DNA of 64,000 nucleotides from positions 186,001 through 250,000 of the forward strand of contig NZ_JAGGLV010000004.1 of assembly GCF_017874735.1 (NCBI RefSeq). The letters are read 5' to 3'. This document shows, in pieces, positions 23,805 to 32,004 of this stretch. Made by a program: the position numbers and the translations under genes. Origin of the DNA: Paenibacillus silagei. GTDB taxonomy: Bacteria > Bacillota > Bacilli > Paenibacillales > Paenibacillaceae. Position 1 is the first letter of the stretch, and each line of letters begins with the position of its first letter. The notes below the pieces were generated by a model, which saw nothing but the letters and a program-made list of their open reading frames with translations, had not been told where the DNA came from and did not search any database.

Positions 23805-25901
23805 TCATTCTTCGAATACGCTATCTGACCAATTATAATACTTTTGAGCTTCTGCATGTCCTTGTTCGTAGGAAGCTCCATGCTTTTTCATGTAATTAGA
23901 TTCAAACAATTCATGGTTAAGCAATGAGATGTCATTCTTATTATAGTTCCCTTTCATTAATCGTTCCCACGCTAAAGCTTGTTGATAATTTGGATCAAAT
24001 AGCCTTACTTCACCATTATCAAATTTATGCTTTTCAATGAATAGATGATTCTTAATCTGCAGAATATCAGCCTCCTTCCAACCTGTGTTCTTAGCTATGT
24101 CACTCGTATCATTTTTCATAATTTTAAAATCTTTATACATATTTATTGCCGCATCTTCTTGTCTCATATACTCAGTTACGGAAGTGAATTTCGCTTTAGG
24201 AACATCTACATTATCAATTCGTTCACCCTTAGCATTGTGCGTTGGGTTAGGCGTCCCGTTAGGATGAATTTTACCCGTCCCCTTAACCCCACCACCCTCC
24301 AAACCATCCATATACCGCTGCTGCACCGGCGTCTTCGGCAAGGCTGGAGTATCGGGAATCTCTCCTATCTTGAAAACAAACCCTTCCGGCGTTTGCACTG
24401 CCCGTCCCAGATCCGGGAGCTTTTGCTTGATCCCTTGCAGGGCCTCCTTCGCTGCTTGGGTGACGGCTTCTTCTACCTCACCCAATACTTTTCCTACTTT
24501 GCCAGCCTTCGTGACTTGTAGTCCAGGAACCAGGATAGAAGCGACCGAGCCCAGCATTTTCGCCTTCTCTTCGAGTGTACCTTCGTCAAACTGATGATAC
24601 GCCTTCTTCGCCGCTTCGACCAGCACTTCCGGATGCTCGATGAGGTATTGCGCTTGCTGCTTCATTTCTGTGGTGGTTTTGACCGGGTCCACCACTAGCT
24701 TGAAGGCAAGGGTTGCCGTATCCGCCACACCCATGGCGACTTCTTTTACCAATCCTTCGGTAAATGCCAGCACCACCGCGTCCGCCTGACGAACCCAATG
24801 CTCCCCTTTCGTTAGCCCGTATGTCTGTTTCAGCCACTCTACATAACTCGTATACATCGGAGTGAGATATTCATTCGGCACATAGACTTTCGCCTGATAA
24901 AAGTCCCAGGTGGTCTCATTTTCCTTGTTGTCTGCAGTAATTGGCGTGCCGTCCGGCAGGGTGAGGGGCGGCCCGTTCAACCGCCGCTCCGCTTCGATCT
25001 GCTCCTGAACCTGCTTAAGAGCCGATGCGATCTGAATTTCCTGCCGCTTGGCTGCAAGCTGACCCCGCGCATACGCTCCGGCGGCAGTCTTCTCCATCGC
25101 CAGCCGCAGGAGCAGCAGATATTCTTCGTTATGTAGTAAGGGGACCTTGTCCGCTGTAATCGACGGATCATACTCACAGGCGGTAACCGCTGGTTGCTTA
25201 TAATGGGCGCTTAGATCCTTGCCGGATTCATAGTAGATCTTGGCTACGCCTAGAGAAGCCAGCTTCTGCCGGGCCTCTTCGGCCTTCGCATGAACAGCCT
25301 CCATCTGGGCCTGATTGCCGAACGCCTGATACACTTTGAAGGCCATCTGTGCCTTGGCGATCTGATTCCGCGCCGCGAAGATATCGTTCAGCTTACTTTG
25401 TGCAGCGATTCTTTCTACGGTCAAGAGGCCGGAGGTCTGAATAACATTCCTGAGCTGCTGCACCACCGGGTCCCTGCTAAGTTCATCTTTTCTGGATAGA
25501 GCCACAATCGAAGTGATGAGATTCGTCGCACTTCGCTGCACAAATTCAGGGATGGAGACACGCCCGTTGGGTGCTTGCAGCCCCAAGCTGCCGAAGGCTG
25601 CAAGCAAAATAGTAAACTGCCCGCTCAGCTTGTCCGCCTGCCGCTTATTCTCTTCCTGCAACTCCGAGACGCCTCTCAGGGCGACCCGGATAATATCCTC
25701 TAATTTCTCCGCTTCTACGGTTAATTCATTAATCAGGACCTGGGCCTTGATCATATGATCGCCCATCGGAATCCCGCCCCAGCCGCTGGACTGGCCCTTC
25801 AATTGAAGATATAACCGATTGGTGTCCTGACTCACTTGGCCGATCTTCGTTTGCAGGCGCCTGACTTCATCTTCGTTAAATACAAGCTTCGTGGATGCCA
25901 T
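23805..25901 (-). CDS. LXG/WXG-like polymorphic toxin
   Basis: The protein of about 698 residues has an N-terminal helical WXG100/LXG-like region (MASTKLVFNEDEVRRLQTKI, with a GWGG turn near residue 40) of the type exported by Esx/type VII secretion. A long alpha-helical body follows, then a pretoxin-like region (ADTATLAFKLVVDPVKTTTE, about 390-420). Last come a linker near 520-545 and a C-terminal tip of about 155 residues. The tip has NHELFESNYMKKHG and GHAEA, histidines and acids that could bind metal, but I do not recognise its family. GGGAGG precedes the ATG at 25901. The body is GC-rich while the tip is AT-rich, and the change falls at the repeated junction. An immunity gene follows at 23791. 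No secretion genes are in the window. Confidence 0.75.
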   Translation of the reverse strand: MASTKLVFNEDEVRRLQTKIGQVSQDTNRLYLQLKGQSSGWGGIPMGDHMIKAQVLINELTVEAEKLEDIIRVALRGVSELQEENKRQADKLSGQFTILLAAFGSLGLQAPNGRVSIPEFVQRSATNLITSIVALSRKDELSRDPVVQQLRNVIQTSGLLTVERIAAQSKLNDIFAARNQIAKAQMAFKVYQAFGNQAQMEAVHAKAEEARQKLASLGVAKIYYESGKDLSAHYKQPAVTACEYDPSITADKVPLLHNEEYLLLLRLAMEKTAAGAYARGQLAAKRQEIQIASALKQVQEQIEAERRLNGPPLTLPDGTPITADNKENETTWDFYQAKVYVPNEYLTPMYTSYVEWLKQTYGLTKGEHWVRQADAVVLAFTEGLVKEVAMGVADTATLAFKLVVDPVKTTTEMKQQAQYLIEHPEVLVEAAKKAYHQFDEGTLEEKAKMLGSVASILVPGLQVTKAGKVGKVLGEVEEAVTQAAKEALQGIKQKLPDLGRAVQTPEGFVFKIGEIPDTPALPKTPVQQRYMDGLEGGGVKGTGKIHPNGTPNPTHNAKGERIDNVDVPKAKFTSVTEYMRQEDAAINMYKDFKIMKNDTSDIAKNTGWKEADILQIKNHLFIEKHKFDNGEVRLFDPNYQQALAWERLMKGNYNKNDISLLNHELFESNYMKKHGASYEQGHAEAQKYYNWSDSVFEE
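24292..24406. repeat. 115-bp direct repeat at toxin-tip junction
   Basis: This segment is repeated at 23074-23188 with two mismatches, 1218 bp apart, in direct orientation. It encodes the linker VQTPEGFxFKIGEIPDTPA to MDGLEGG. Recombination between the copies would replace the active tip and its immunity gene by the orphan tip and the pentapeptide gene. Confidence 0.9.
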
Positions 25902-26098
25902 CTTCACCCTCCCGTCGTACACCATACTTACCTGTAAGTTATGTACACAAATTCATAGAATCATGGACTTGCAACTTCTTGCAAATATACTGAGTTCTCA
26001 GATGATTCATTAACTCGCTTGAAAGATACTTTTTCTGGTATTGATCCAAGGTTGTATTTATGATTACGTTACCATCCAAGTAGAAGTCACCGGGCCAA

Positions 26099-26378
26099 AT
26101 GTATGTGGAAAACCGAATACAATGTGCTTCCGCGAAGGGATTCGGGCCAATGTATGCCAAAAACAGCATACATTGTGCCGGTGCGCAGGTGTGGCCCGTA
26201 TGTATGTGGAAAACAGCATACATTTGCTTGCGCACAGGCGCTCGGCCCAAATGTATGCCAAAAACAGCATACATTGTGCCGGTGCGCAGGTGTGTGGCCC
26301 GAATGTATGCCAAATACAGCACACATTGTGCCGGTGCGCAGGTGCATAGGCCAAATGTATGCGATAAACCGAACACAA
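26099..26378. repeat. array of about 51-bp period, family B
   Basis: Six units start with ATGTATG at 26099, 26150, 26200, 26251, 26303 and 26355 (periods 51, 50, 51, 52 and 52). Several contain the hairpin ATGTATGC-CAAAAACA-GCATACAT; others read ATGTATGTGGAAAACCGAAT. GGTGCGCAGGTG recurs between them. The reverse complement of the same family occurs at 58682. Open frames on both strands of this array are a by-product of periodicity. With the toxin promoter region it fills 25902-26500. Confidence 0.88.
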
Positions 26379-26551
26379 TAGATGGTCCCGCATACTTCTT
26401 CAGAATGGAGTTCCAGTATTCCATCTAAGTATTCAATAATTATCCAATATTGATGTGCAGATCCCTTTATTATCGGAATTCGTTTCCATAAAGTTTATCA
26501 AAAAAATATTTTCATGACATATATTGGCTGCCTGTTTCGCGCTATACTCTA

Positions 26552-26567
26552 TTGTAAGCGTTATTAT
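26552..26567. promoter_or_regulatory. candidate catabolite-repression (cre) site
   Basis: TTGTAAGCGTTATTAT matches the Bacillus cre consensus at all fixed positions but one. It lies just after a TATACT box (26543-26548) and about 30 bp before the sensor kinase start, where CcpA binding would block the YesMN-ABC genes. Confidence 0.45.
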
Positions 26568-26595
26568 AATTGTGCTTACGGAGGCGATTTCATTC

Positions 26596-28386
26596 GTGTA
26601 TACCCGTATCATCACCTTCATGAACAACCTGAGGCTCAGGACCAAGCTCTTTCTCTCTTTCGGCAGCGTCGTCCTGATTCCGGTGCTCATTGTGGGGGTG
26701 TTCCTGACCAGTGAGCTGCGGAATATGGCAATGAACAATGCGCTAAAGCAGATTACGGCGAATGTCGACCGTGTGAAAAAACGGACCAGTGAGATGCTGA
26801 ACGTTCCGGTGGATATCGTCTACCGCCTGTCCAATGACAGCCGGCTGGAGGAGGCTGCGAATCACCGGTACGAATCAGTCTATGATGTGGTGCAGGCCTA
26901 TTGGGATTATCCCGACTTCCGGGATTTCGTCCGCCTGTACAAAGAAATCTCCAGCATCCGGCTGTATATCGACAACCCGACGGTGCTTAACAACTGGGAA
27001 TTCCTCCAGGCTGATGCCGCAGTTACCCGGGAGCCCTGGTACCAGCTCGCCCTCGCCCAGAAGGGACTCGCGTTCTGGAGTTATATCCCCGACAGCCGCA
27101 ACGGCCAGTATTATCTCAGCCTGATCCGCAAGGTGGACTTCCTCAAGCAGCGCACAACCGGTGTGCTGGTCGTGAATGTCAATTCGGATCAGCTCAGCAG
27201 CATCCTGAAGCAGGAGACCTTCGAGACCTTTATCGTCGATGAGAACGATCATATTGTCGCCTCCAACCGGGCAGGTACCCTCGGCAAGTCGCTGCACGAA
27301 ATCAACCTGAAGCCGCTGTCCACCCTTGCCGGGCACGGGCCTGCGGATATCACGATCGACGGGCAGTCCTTCAAAATGCTGATCGACGATTGGCATCCTG
27401 TGGGCAGCCTGAACAGCCTGCGGATCATCTCTATTTTCTCCGTAGAGAGTATTGTAAGTGAGCCTAACCGGATTATTTCCCTGGCTTCTTCCGTCATTAT
27501 CTCCTCCCTATTCCTTGCAATCATCCTAATCTACTACTTCTCCCGCCTGCTCACCGGACGCATGCTGCATCTCAGCAAGCATATCTCCAAGGTTGCCTCC
27601 GGCAATCTGGAAGCCAGGCTCGTGATCGACGGCAAAGATGAGATCGGCCAGCTGGCCCGGCAGTTCAACCACATGGTCCGCAATGTCAACGAGCTGATGA
27701 GCGAGGTGCAGGAGTCCAACCAGCAGAAGAATGCTATCCTGCTGAAGCAGAATGAGATCAAATTCAAAATGATGGCCAGCCAGATCAACCCCCATTTCCT
27801 GTTCAATGCCCTGGAGTCGATCCGGATGAAGGCCCACACCCGCGGCCAGACCGATATTGCACAGGTCGTCCGGCTGCTGGGCAAGATGATGCGCAAGAAT
27901 CTGGAGGTCGGCGGGGGCAGAATTACCCTGCAAAGTGAGCTGGAGACCGTAAACTGTTACCTGGTCATCCAGAAATTCCGCTACAATGACCGGCTCGCCT
28001 ACGAGCTGTATGTTGATCCGGCAGCGAATACCTTAAAAATTCCGCCGCTTATTATTCAGCCGCTGGTGGAGAATTGTGTCATACACGGCCTGGAGGACCG
28101 GATGGACGGCGGAATGGTCCGGGTGGATATCCGGGTGGAGGATGCCCTGCTTAAGGTTCAGGTCTCCGATAACGGAACCGGAATCCCGCCGGCCCGGCTC
28201 GCAGAGCTGCGGCAGATGCTGGACAATAACGATGACTATGAGACCCACAGTATCGGAATGCGTAACATCCATCTGCGGCTGAAGCTGACCTACGGCCCGG
28301 AATGCGGCCTGGTTCTGTCCAGCCAGAGCGGATACGGCACACAGATCAGCTTCGCCATCCCTATAAGGAGTGATTCCTATGTATAG
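26596..28386 (+). CDS. YesM-type sensor histidine kinase
   Basis: This membrane kinase of about 596 residues belongs to the LytS/YesM class. The layout is an N-terminal membrane span (LFLSFGSVVLIPVLIVGVFL), an extracellular Cache-like sensing region, a second span near 300-325, HAMP, His kinase and HATPase. The phospho-acceptor His is in NPHFLFNALESIRMKA. The ATPase shows N-box PLVENCVIHGLE and SDNGTGIPP. The start is taken as GTG 26596, 11 nt after GGAGG, with ATG 26620 as an alternative. Its 3' end overlaps the response regulator gene by 8 nt. It probably senses an oligosaccharide, or its binding protein, for the ABC transporter downstream. Confidence 0.9.
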   Translation: MYTRIITFMNNLRLRTKLFLSFGSVVLIPVLIVGVFLTSELRNMAMNNALKQITANVDRVKKRTSEMLNVPVDIVYRLSNDSRLEEAANHRYESVYDVVQAYWDYPDFRDFVRLYKEISSIRLYIDNPTVLNNWEFLQADAAVTREPWYQLALAQKGLAFWSYIPDSRNGQYYLSLIRKVDFLKQRTTGVLVVNVNSDQLSSILKQETFETFIVDENDHIVASNRAGTLGKSLHEINLKPLSTLAGHGPADITIDGQSFKMLIDDWHPVGSLNSLRIISIFSVESIVSEPNRIISLASSVIISSLFLAIILIYYFSRLLTGRMLHLSKHISKVASGNLEARLVIDGKDEIGQLARQFNHMVRNVNELMSEVQESNQQKNAILLKQNEIKFKMMASQINPHFLFNALESIRMKAHTRGQTDIAQVVRLLGKMMRKNLEVGGGRITLQSELETVNCYLVIQKFRYNDRLAYELYVDPAANTLKIPPLIIQPLVENCVIHGLEDRMDGGMVRVDIRVEDALLKVQVSDNGTGIPPARLAELRQMLDNNDDYETHSIGMRNIHLRLKLTYGPECGLVLSSQSGYGTQISFAIPIRSDSYV

Positions 28387-29971
28387 TGTGTTAATTGTTG
28401 ATGATGAATTGTCTATCCGCGAAGGGCTTGTTACTCTGTTGGATTGGGAGAGTCTGGGCTACCGGGTAGTGGATACAGCTGCCAACGCGGTTGAAGCCAG
28501 GCATAAGGCTATGCTGTATTCTCCGGACCTGATGATTGTCGATATCCGTATGCCCGGGAAGGACGGGCTGGAGCTGATCGGCGAGCTGCGGGAGGATCAT
28601 GAGGAGCTGCATATTCTCATCCTGAGCGGCTATGCCGACTTCAGCTATGCCAAGCGTGCACTGTCTTACAATATCGATAACTATCTGCTTAAGCCGGTCG
28701 ATGAAGAGGAATTGCAGCTGTATCTTACCGGCCTGTCCACCGTACTGAATGCGCGGCTGACGCACCGCAAGAATCATGAGGCTGTTAAGGTCTGGAGCCG
28801 GGAGATGCTGGTTCAGTCCCTGCTGATGGAGAGCGGTCTGCATCCCGCCCCGGCGCTGATGGAGTCGGCGCTGGAAGCAGGGCTGCTCTGGGATGCCTAC
28901 CAGATCGTGCTGATCCGGCTGCTGCTCCAGGATCATGCGGACAACGGACCTTCCAGCAGCGTCAAGTCCCGGCTGACGTCAAGCTTCGAGGACAATAGCC
29001 GGGGCATCGTATTCGCGCTTGATTCTTATCTCGGGGTGCTGCTTCAGCCCTCTTATCAGAAGGAGCTGGTAAGCAAACGGATGGCCCGGCAGATCCGTGA
29101 GGCCGCTGCCGCTGAAGGACTGGAGTGCATCATCACCGCCGGGGATATGGTGGACAGTCTGGCGGAGCTGCAGCTCTCCCATCAGTCGGCGCTGGCGCGG
29201 ATGAAGGATCACTTCTTCTATGATGAGCCGGGGATGATCGGCCCGGATTCGCTCAAGCTGAAGCAGGGGCTGCCTGCGAACCCCCAGGATACGGAGAGCA
29301 GGCTCGCCCCTGTGATGGACCGGCTCTATTTCGCCATGGATACCGGCAATCTCAGCGTAATCTCTGACCTGATCCAGGAAGCAGGGGACCTTATGGCTGC
29401 TGCGGGCTTATCCGAGATGGCGGTGAAATCCTACTATGTCCGGGCCGTCACTACTATGTCCGGCAAGCTCTCCGTTCATTATAAGGAGCTTAGCGCTGCG
29501 CAGAGCCTGATGGAGGAGCAGATTCAGCAGATCTACAGGCATACCTCCCTCCCCCAGCTCCAGCGTTATATCTCAGGTCTGCTGGAGGAATACGCTGGCG
29601 GGATTATACGCGACGATATGGATGTCCTGATGAAACGGATGGTCGATCTGATCCACCGGCACTATGACGAGAATCTGAAGCTGGAGACGCTGGCCGATGT
29701 GTTCACCTATAGCAGTGCCTATCTGGGTAAGCTGTTCAAGAACACCATGGGCTGCTCCTTCAACACTTATCTGGATACGATCCGCATTGAGAAGGCCAAG
29801 GAGCTGCTGGACCAGGGCTGCAAAATCCATCAGGCTGCCAGCAGTGTCGGCTTCAGCGATGTCGATTATTTCCGCGAGAAATTCAAAAAAATCGCAGGCA
29901 TCTCCCCTTCCGCTTACCGGAGAAAGGAGCCGGAGAATACCTTTTCAGAAAGCGCTTACGAAAAAGACTGA
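28379..29971 (+). CDS. YesN-type AraC response regulator
   Basis: The 530-residue protein has an N-terminal receiver domain (VLIVDDELSIREGL, phosphorylation Asp in MIVDIRMPGKDG near residue 55, later LKPVDEEEL). A long middle region follows, then a C-terminal AraC helix-turn-helix (LETLADVFTYSSAYLGKLFK and VGFSDVDYFREKFKK). AAGGAG lies 8 nt before the ATG at 28379, and the gene overlaps the kinase. It likely activates the ABC operon 88 bp downstream. A cre-like dyad, GAAAGCGCTTAC, occurs in its last codons (29947-29960) upstream of that operon; the match is weak. Confidence 0.92.
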   Translation: MYSVLIVDDELSIREGLVTLLDWESLGYRVVDTAANAVEARHKAMLYSPDLMIVDIRMPGKDGLELIGELREDHEELHILILSGYADFSYAKRALSYNIDNYLLKPVDEEELQLYLTGLSTVLNARLTHRKNHEAVKVWSREMLVQSLLMESGLHPAPALMESALEAGLLWDAYQIVLIRLLLQDHADNGPSSSVKSRLTSSFEDNSRGIVFALDSYLGVLLQPSYQKELVSKRMARQIREAAAAEGLECIITAGDMVDSLAELQLSHQSALARMKDHFFYDEPGMIGPDSLKLKQGLPANPQDTESRLAPVMDRLYFAMDTGNLSVISDLIQEAGDLMAAAGLSEMAVKSYYVRAVTTMSGKLSVHYKELSAAQSLMEEQIQQIYRHTSLPQLQRYISGLLEEYAGGIIRDDMDVLMKRMVDLIHRHYDENLKLETLADVFTYSSAYLGKLFKNTMGCSFNTYLDTIRIEKAKELLDQGCKIHQAASSVGFSDVDYFREKFKKIAGISPSAYRRKEPENTFSESAYEKD

Positions 29972-30058
29972 TTTCCCCCTGTTTTTACACTTAAATCTTC
30001 GGGTGTTTCCCGTCCTGGCGGCAGATTATGATAAAGCTATATCGAAGGAGGGACATAA

Positions 30059-31015
30059 ATGAAAGCGATTACCACCACGATGAAGCCGGAGCCGAAGAAA
30101 TCTGCTGCAAGCTTCTGGGGGAAATTCCGGCAGCAGAAATACCTCTATATGATGGCTGTTCCTTTTGTCCTCTGGGCCTTTGTCTTCAGCTATCTTCCGT
30201 TATGGGGGTGGATGATGGCCTTCCAGAAGTATAAGCCGGGCAAATCCTTTTTCGAGCAAAAATGGGTCGGCCTCCAGTACTTCCGGGAGCTGTTCCAGGA
30301 TGAGCAATTCTTCAACGCCCTGCGCAATACGCTGGCCATGAGTATCATGGGACTGCTGGCGGGCTTTATCATTCCGATTATCTTCGCCATTCTGCTGAAT
30401 GAGGTACGGCTGCAGGTGCTGAAGCGCTTTGTTCAGACGGTGTCGTATCTGCCGCACTTTGTGTCCTGGGTGGTTGCCGCCGGGATCATTACCAAGATGC
30501 TCTCCACGGACAACGGTGCCGTCAATGACCTGCTGATGGGCCTTCATATCATCAGTGAACCGATCCAGTTCATGGCCAAAGGCAATCTGTTCTGGGGCAT
30601 TGTCACCGCCTCGGATGTCTGGAAGGAGACGGGCTGGAACACCATTATCTATCTGGCCGCCATCTCGGGCATCGGACCGGAGCTGTACGAAGCAGCCAGG
30701 GTGGACGGAGCCAGCCGGCTCCAGCAGGTGCGTCATATTACTTTTCCGGGCATCCGGGGTACCATCGTGATCCTGCTAATCATGTCCATCGGCCATCTGA
30801 TCAGCATCGGGTTCGAGAAGCAGTTCCTGCTCGGCAACAATCTGGTGCGTGACTACTCGCAGACTCTCGACCTGTATGCCCTGAATTACGGGCTGGGGAT
30901 GGGACGGTTCTCCTTCGGGACGGCGATTAATATTTTCAATTCCGTGGTGAGTGTAATTCTGCTCTTTACAGCCAACGGCATCTTCAAAAAAATAACCAAG
31001 GAAAGCATCATATAG
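30059..31015 (+). CDS. ABC transporter permease, LplB/YteP type
   Basis: The 318-residue membrane protein belongs to the carbohydrate ABC permeases of the LplB family that are typical of Paenibacillus and Bacillus. About six spans are visible, starting YLYMMAVPFVLWAFVFSYLP. The ATPase-contacting EAA loop is seen in ELYEAARVDGASRLQQVRHI (about 213-232). AAGGAGG precedes the ATG. The stop lies 12 nt before the partner permease. No ATP-binding subunit is encoded nearby, as is usual when a shared MsmX-type ATPase is used. Cargo is probably an oligosaccharide. Confidence 0.92.
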   Translation: MKAITTTMKPEPKKSAASFWGKFRQQKYLYMMAVPFVLWAFVFSYLPLWGWMMAFQKYKPGKSFFEQKWVGLQYFRELFQDEQFFNALRNTLAMSIMGLLAGFIIPIIFAILLNEVRLQVLKRFVQTVSYLPHFVSWVVAAGIITKMLSTDNGAVNDLLMGLHIISEPIQFMAKGNLFWGIVTASDVWKETGWNTIIYLAAISGIGPELYEAARVDGASRLQQVRHITFPGIRGTIVILLIMSIGHLISIGFEKQFLLGNNLVRDYSQTLDLYALNYGLGMGRFSFGTAINIFNSVVSVILLFTANGIFKKITKESII

Positions 31016-31027
31016 GAGGCCCTGCTC

Positions 31028-31927
31028 ATGATTAAAAAACTGGCTGCGGCATCCTGGTCGGACCGCATCTTCGATTTGGTTGTCTATCTCGCGATTACGG
31101 TGGTTACTGTTGCTACGCTGTACCCTTTTCTGAATGTACTGGCGATCTCCTTTAATGACTCGACGGACAGCATCAAGGGCGGGATTACGATCTATCCCCG
31201 GGTGTTCACCTTCAAGAATTATGAGACGATCTTCGCCTTCTCCGGCCTGATTACCGGCTTCAAAATCTCGGTACTGCGCACGGTTATCGGGACTCTGCTC
31301 GGACTGGTCAGTGCCTCCATGCTGGCCTTCACCTTAAGCCGGGTGGACTTCCAGGCCCGCAAGTTCGTCTCTACCTTCCTGGCGCTGACGATGTATGTAT
31401 CGGGAGGCCTGATCCCCTTTTACATTCTGATTAAAGATCTGCATATGATGGGCACCTTCGGCGTGTATGTTCTGCCCGGTCTGGTGAGCGCCTTCAATGT
31501 GTTCGTGATCCGCTCCTTCATCGACGGTCTGCCTTACGCTCTTCAGGAATCTGCCAAGCTGGACGGAGCCAATGACTTCACCATCTACTGGCGTGTTATT
31601 CTGCCTCTGACCAAGCCAGCCTTGGCAACCATCGCCCTGTTCCTGGCCGTCGGCCAGTGGAATGCGTGGATTGACACCTATCTGTATAACGGCTCGAAGG
31701 ACTCGCTGACCACGCTGCAATTCGAGCTGATGAAGGTCATTCAGAGCACCACGACCAACGCGGATAATTTCCGCGGACGCAATATGACAGAGGTCATGGC
31801 CCAGATCTCCCCGGAATCGGTCAAAATGGCAATCACCATTGTCGTCACCGTTCCCATTCTGATAGTCTATCCGTTCCTGCAGCGCTATTTCGTCAAAGGC
31901 ATGACGCTGGGTTCGGTCAAAAGCTAA
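31028..31927 (+). CDS. ABC transporter permease, YtcP/LplC type
   Basis: The 299-residue partner permease has about six spans and the EAA-like loop LQESAKLDGANDFTIYWRVI (about 176-195). The end YFVKGMTLGSVKS is typical of this family. AGGAGG precedes the ATG. It is the middle gene of a permease-permease-binding protein operon controlled by the YesMN pair upstream. Its family usually imports complex oligosaccharides such as pectic or xylan fragments; which one is not evident. Confidence 0.92.
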   Translation: MIKKLAAASWSDRIFDLVVYLAITVVTVATLYPFLNVLAISFNDSTDSIKGGITIYPRVFTFKNYETIFAFSGLITGFKISVLRTVIGTLLGLVSASMLAFTLSRVDFQARKFVSTFLALTMYVSGGLIPFYILIKDLHMMGTFGVYVLPGLVSAFNVFVIRSFIDGLPYALQESAKLDGANDFTIYWRVILPLTKPALATIALFLAVGQWNAWIDTYLYNGSKDSLTTLQFELMKVIQSTTTNADNFRGRNMTEVMAQISPESVKMAITIVVTVPILIVYPFLQRYFVKGMTLGSVKS

Positions 31928-32004
31928 TCGGCTTAAGCGGTATCTTCAGGCTGAGGCCTGTGAATACAATATGTTTCTACCAGACAAAGGGAGGGTTTCT
32001 ATTC

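Noticed and set aside
26041..26428. Several frames of about 100 codons on both strands
   Set aside because: They lie wholly in the family B array, with no start signals.
29947..29960. cre site in the end of the first response regulator gene
   Set aside because: Three mismatches to the consensus; only the central AAGCGCTT dyad is suggestive.
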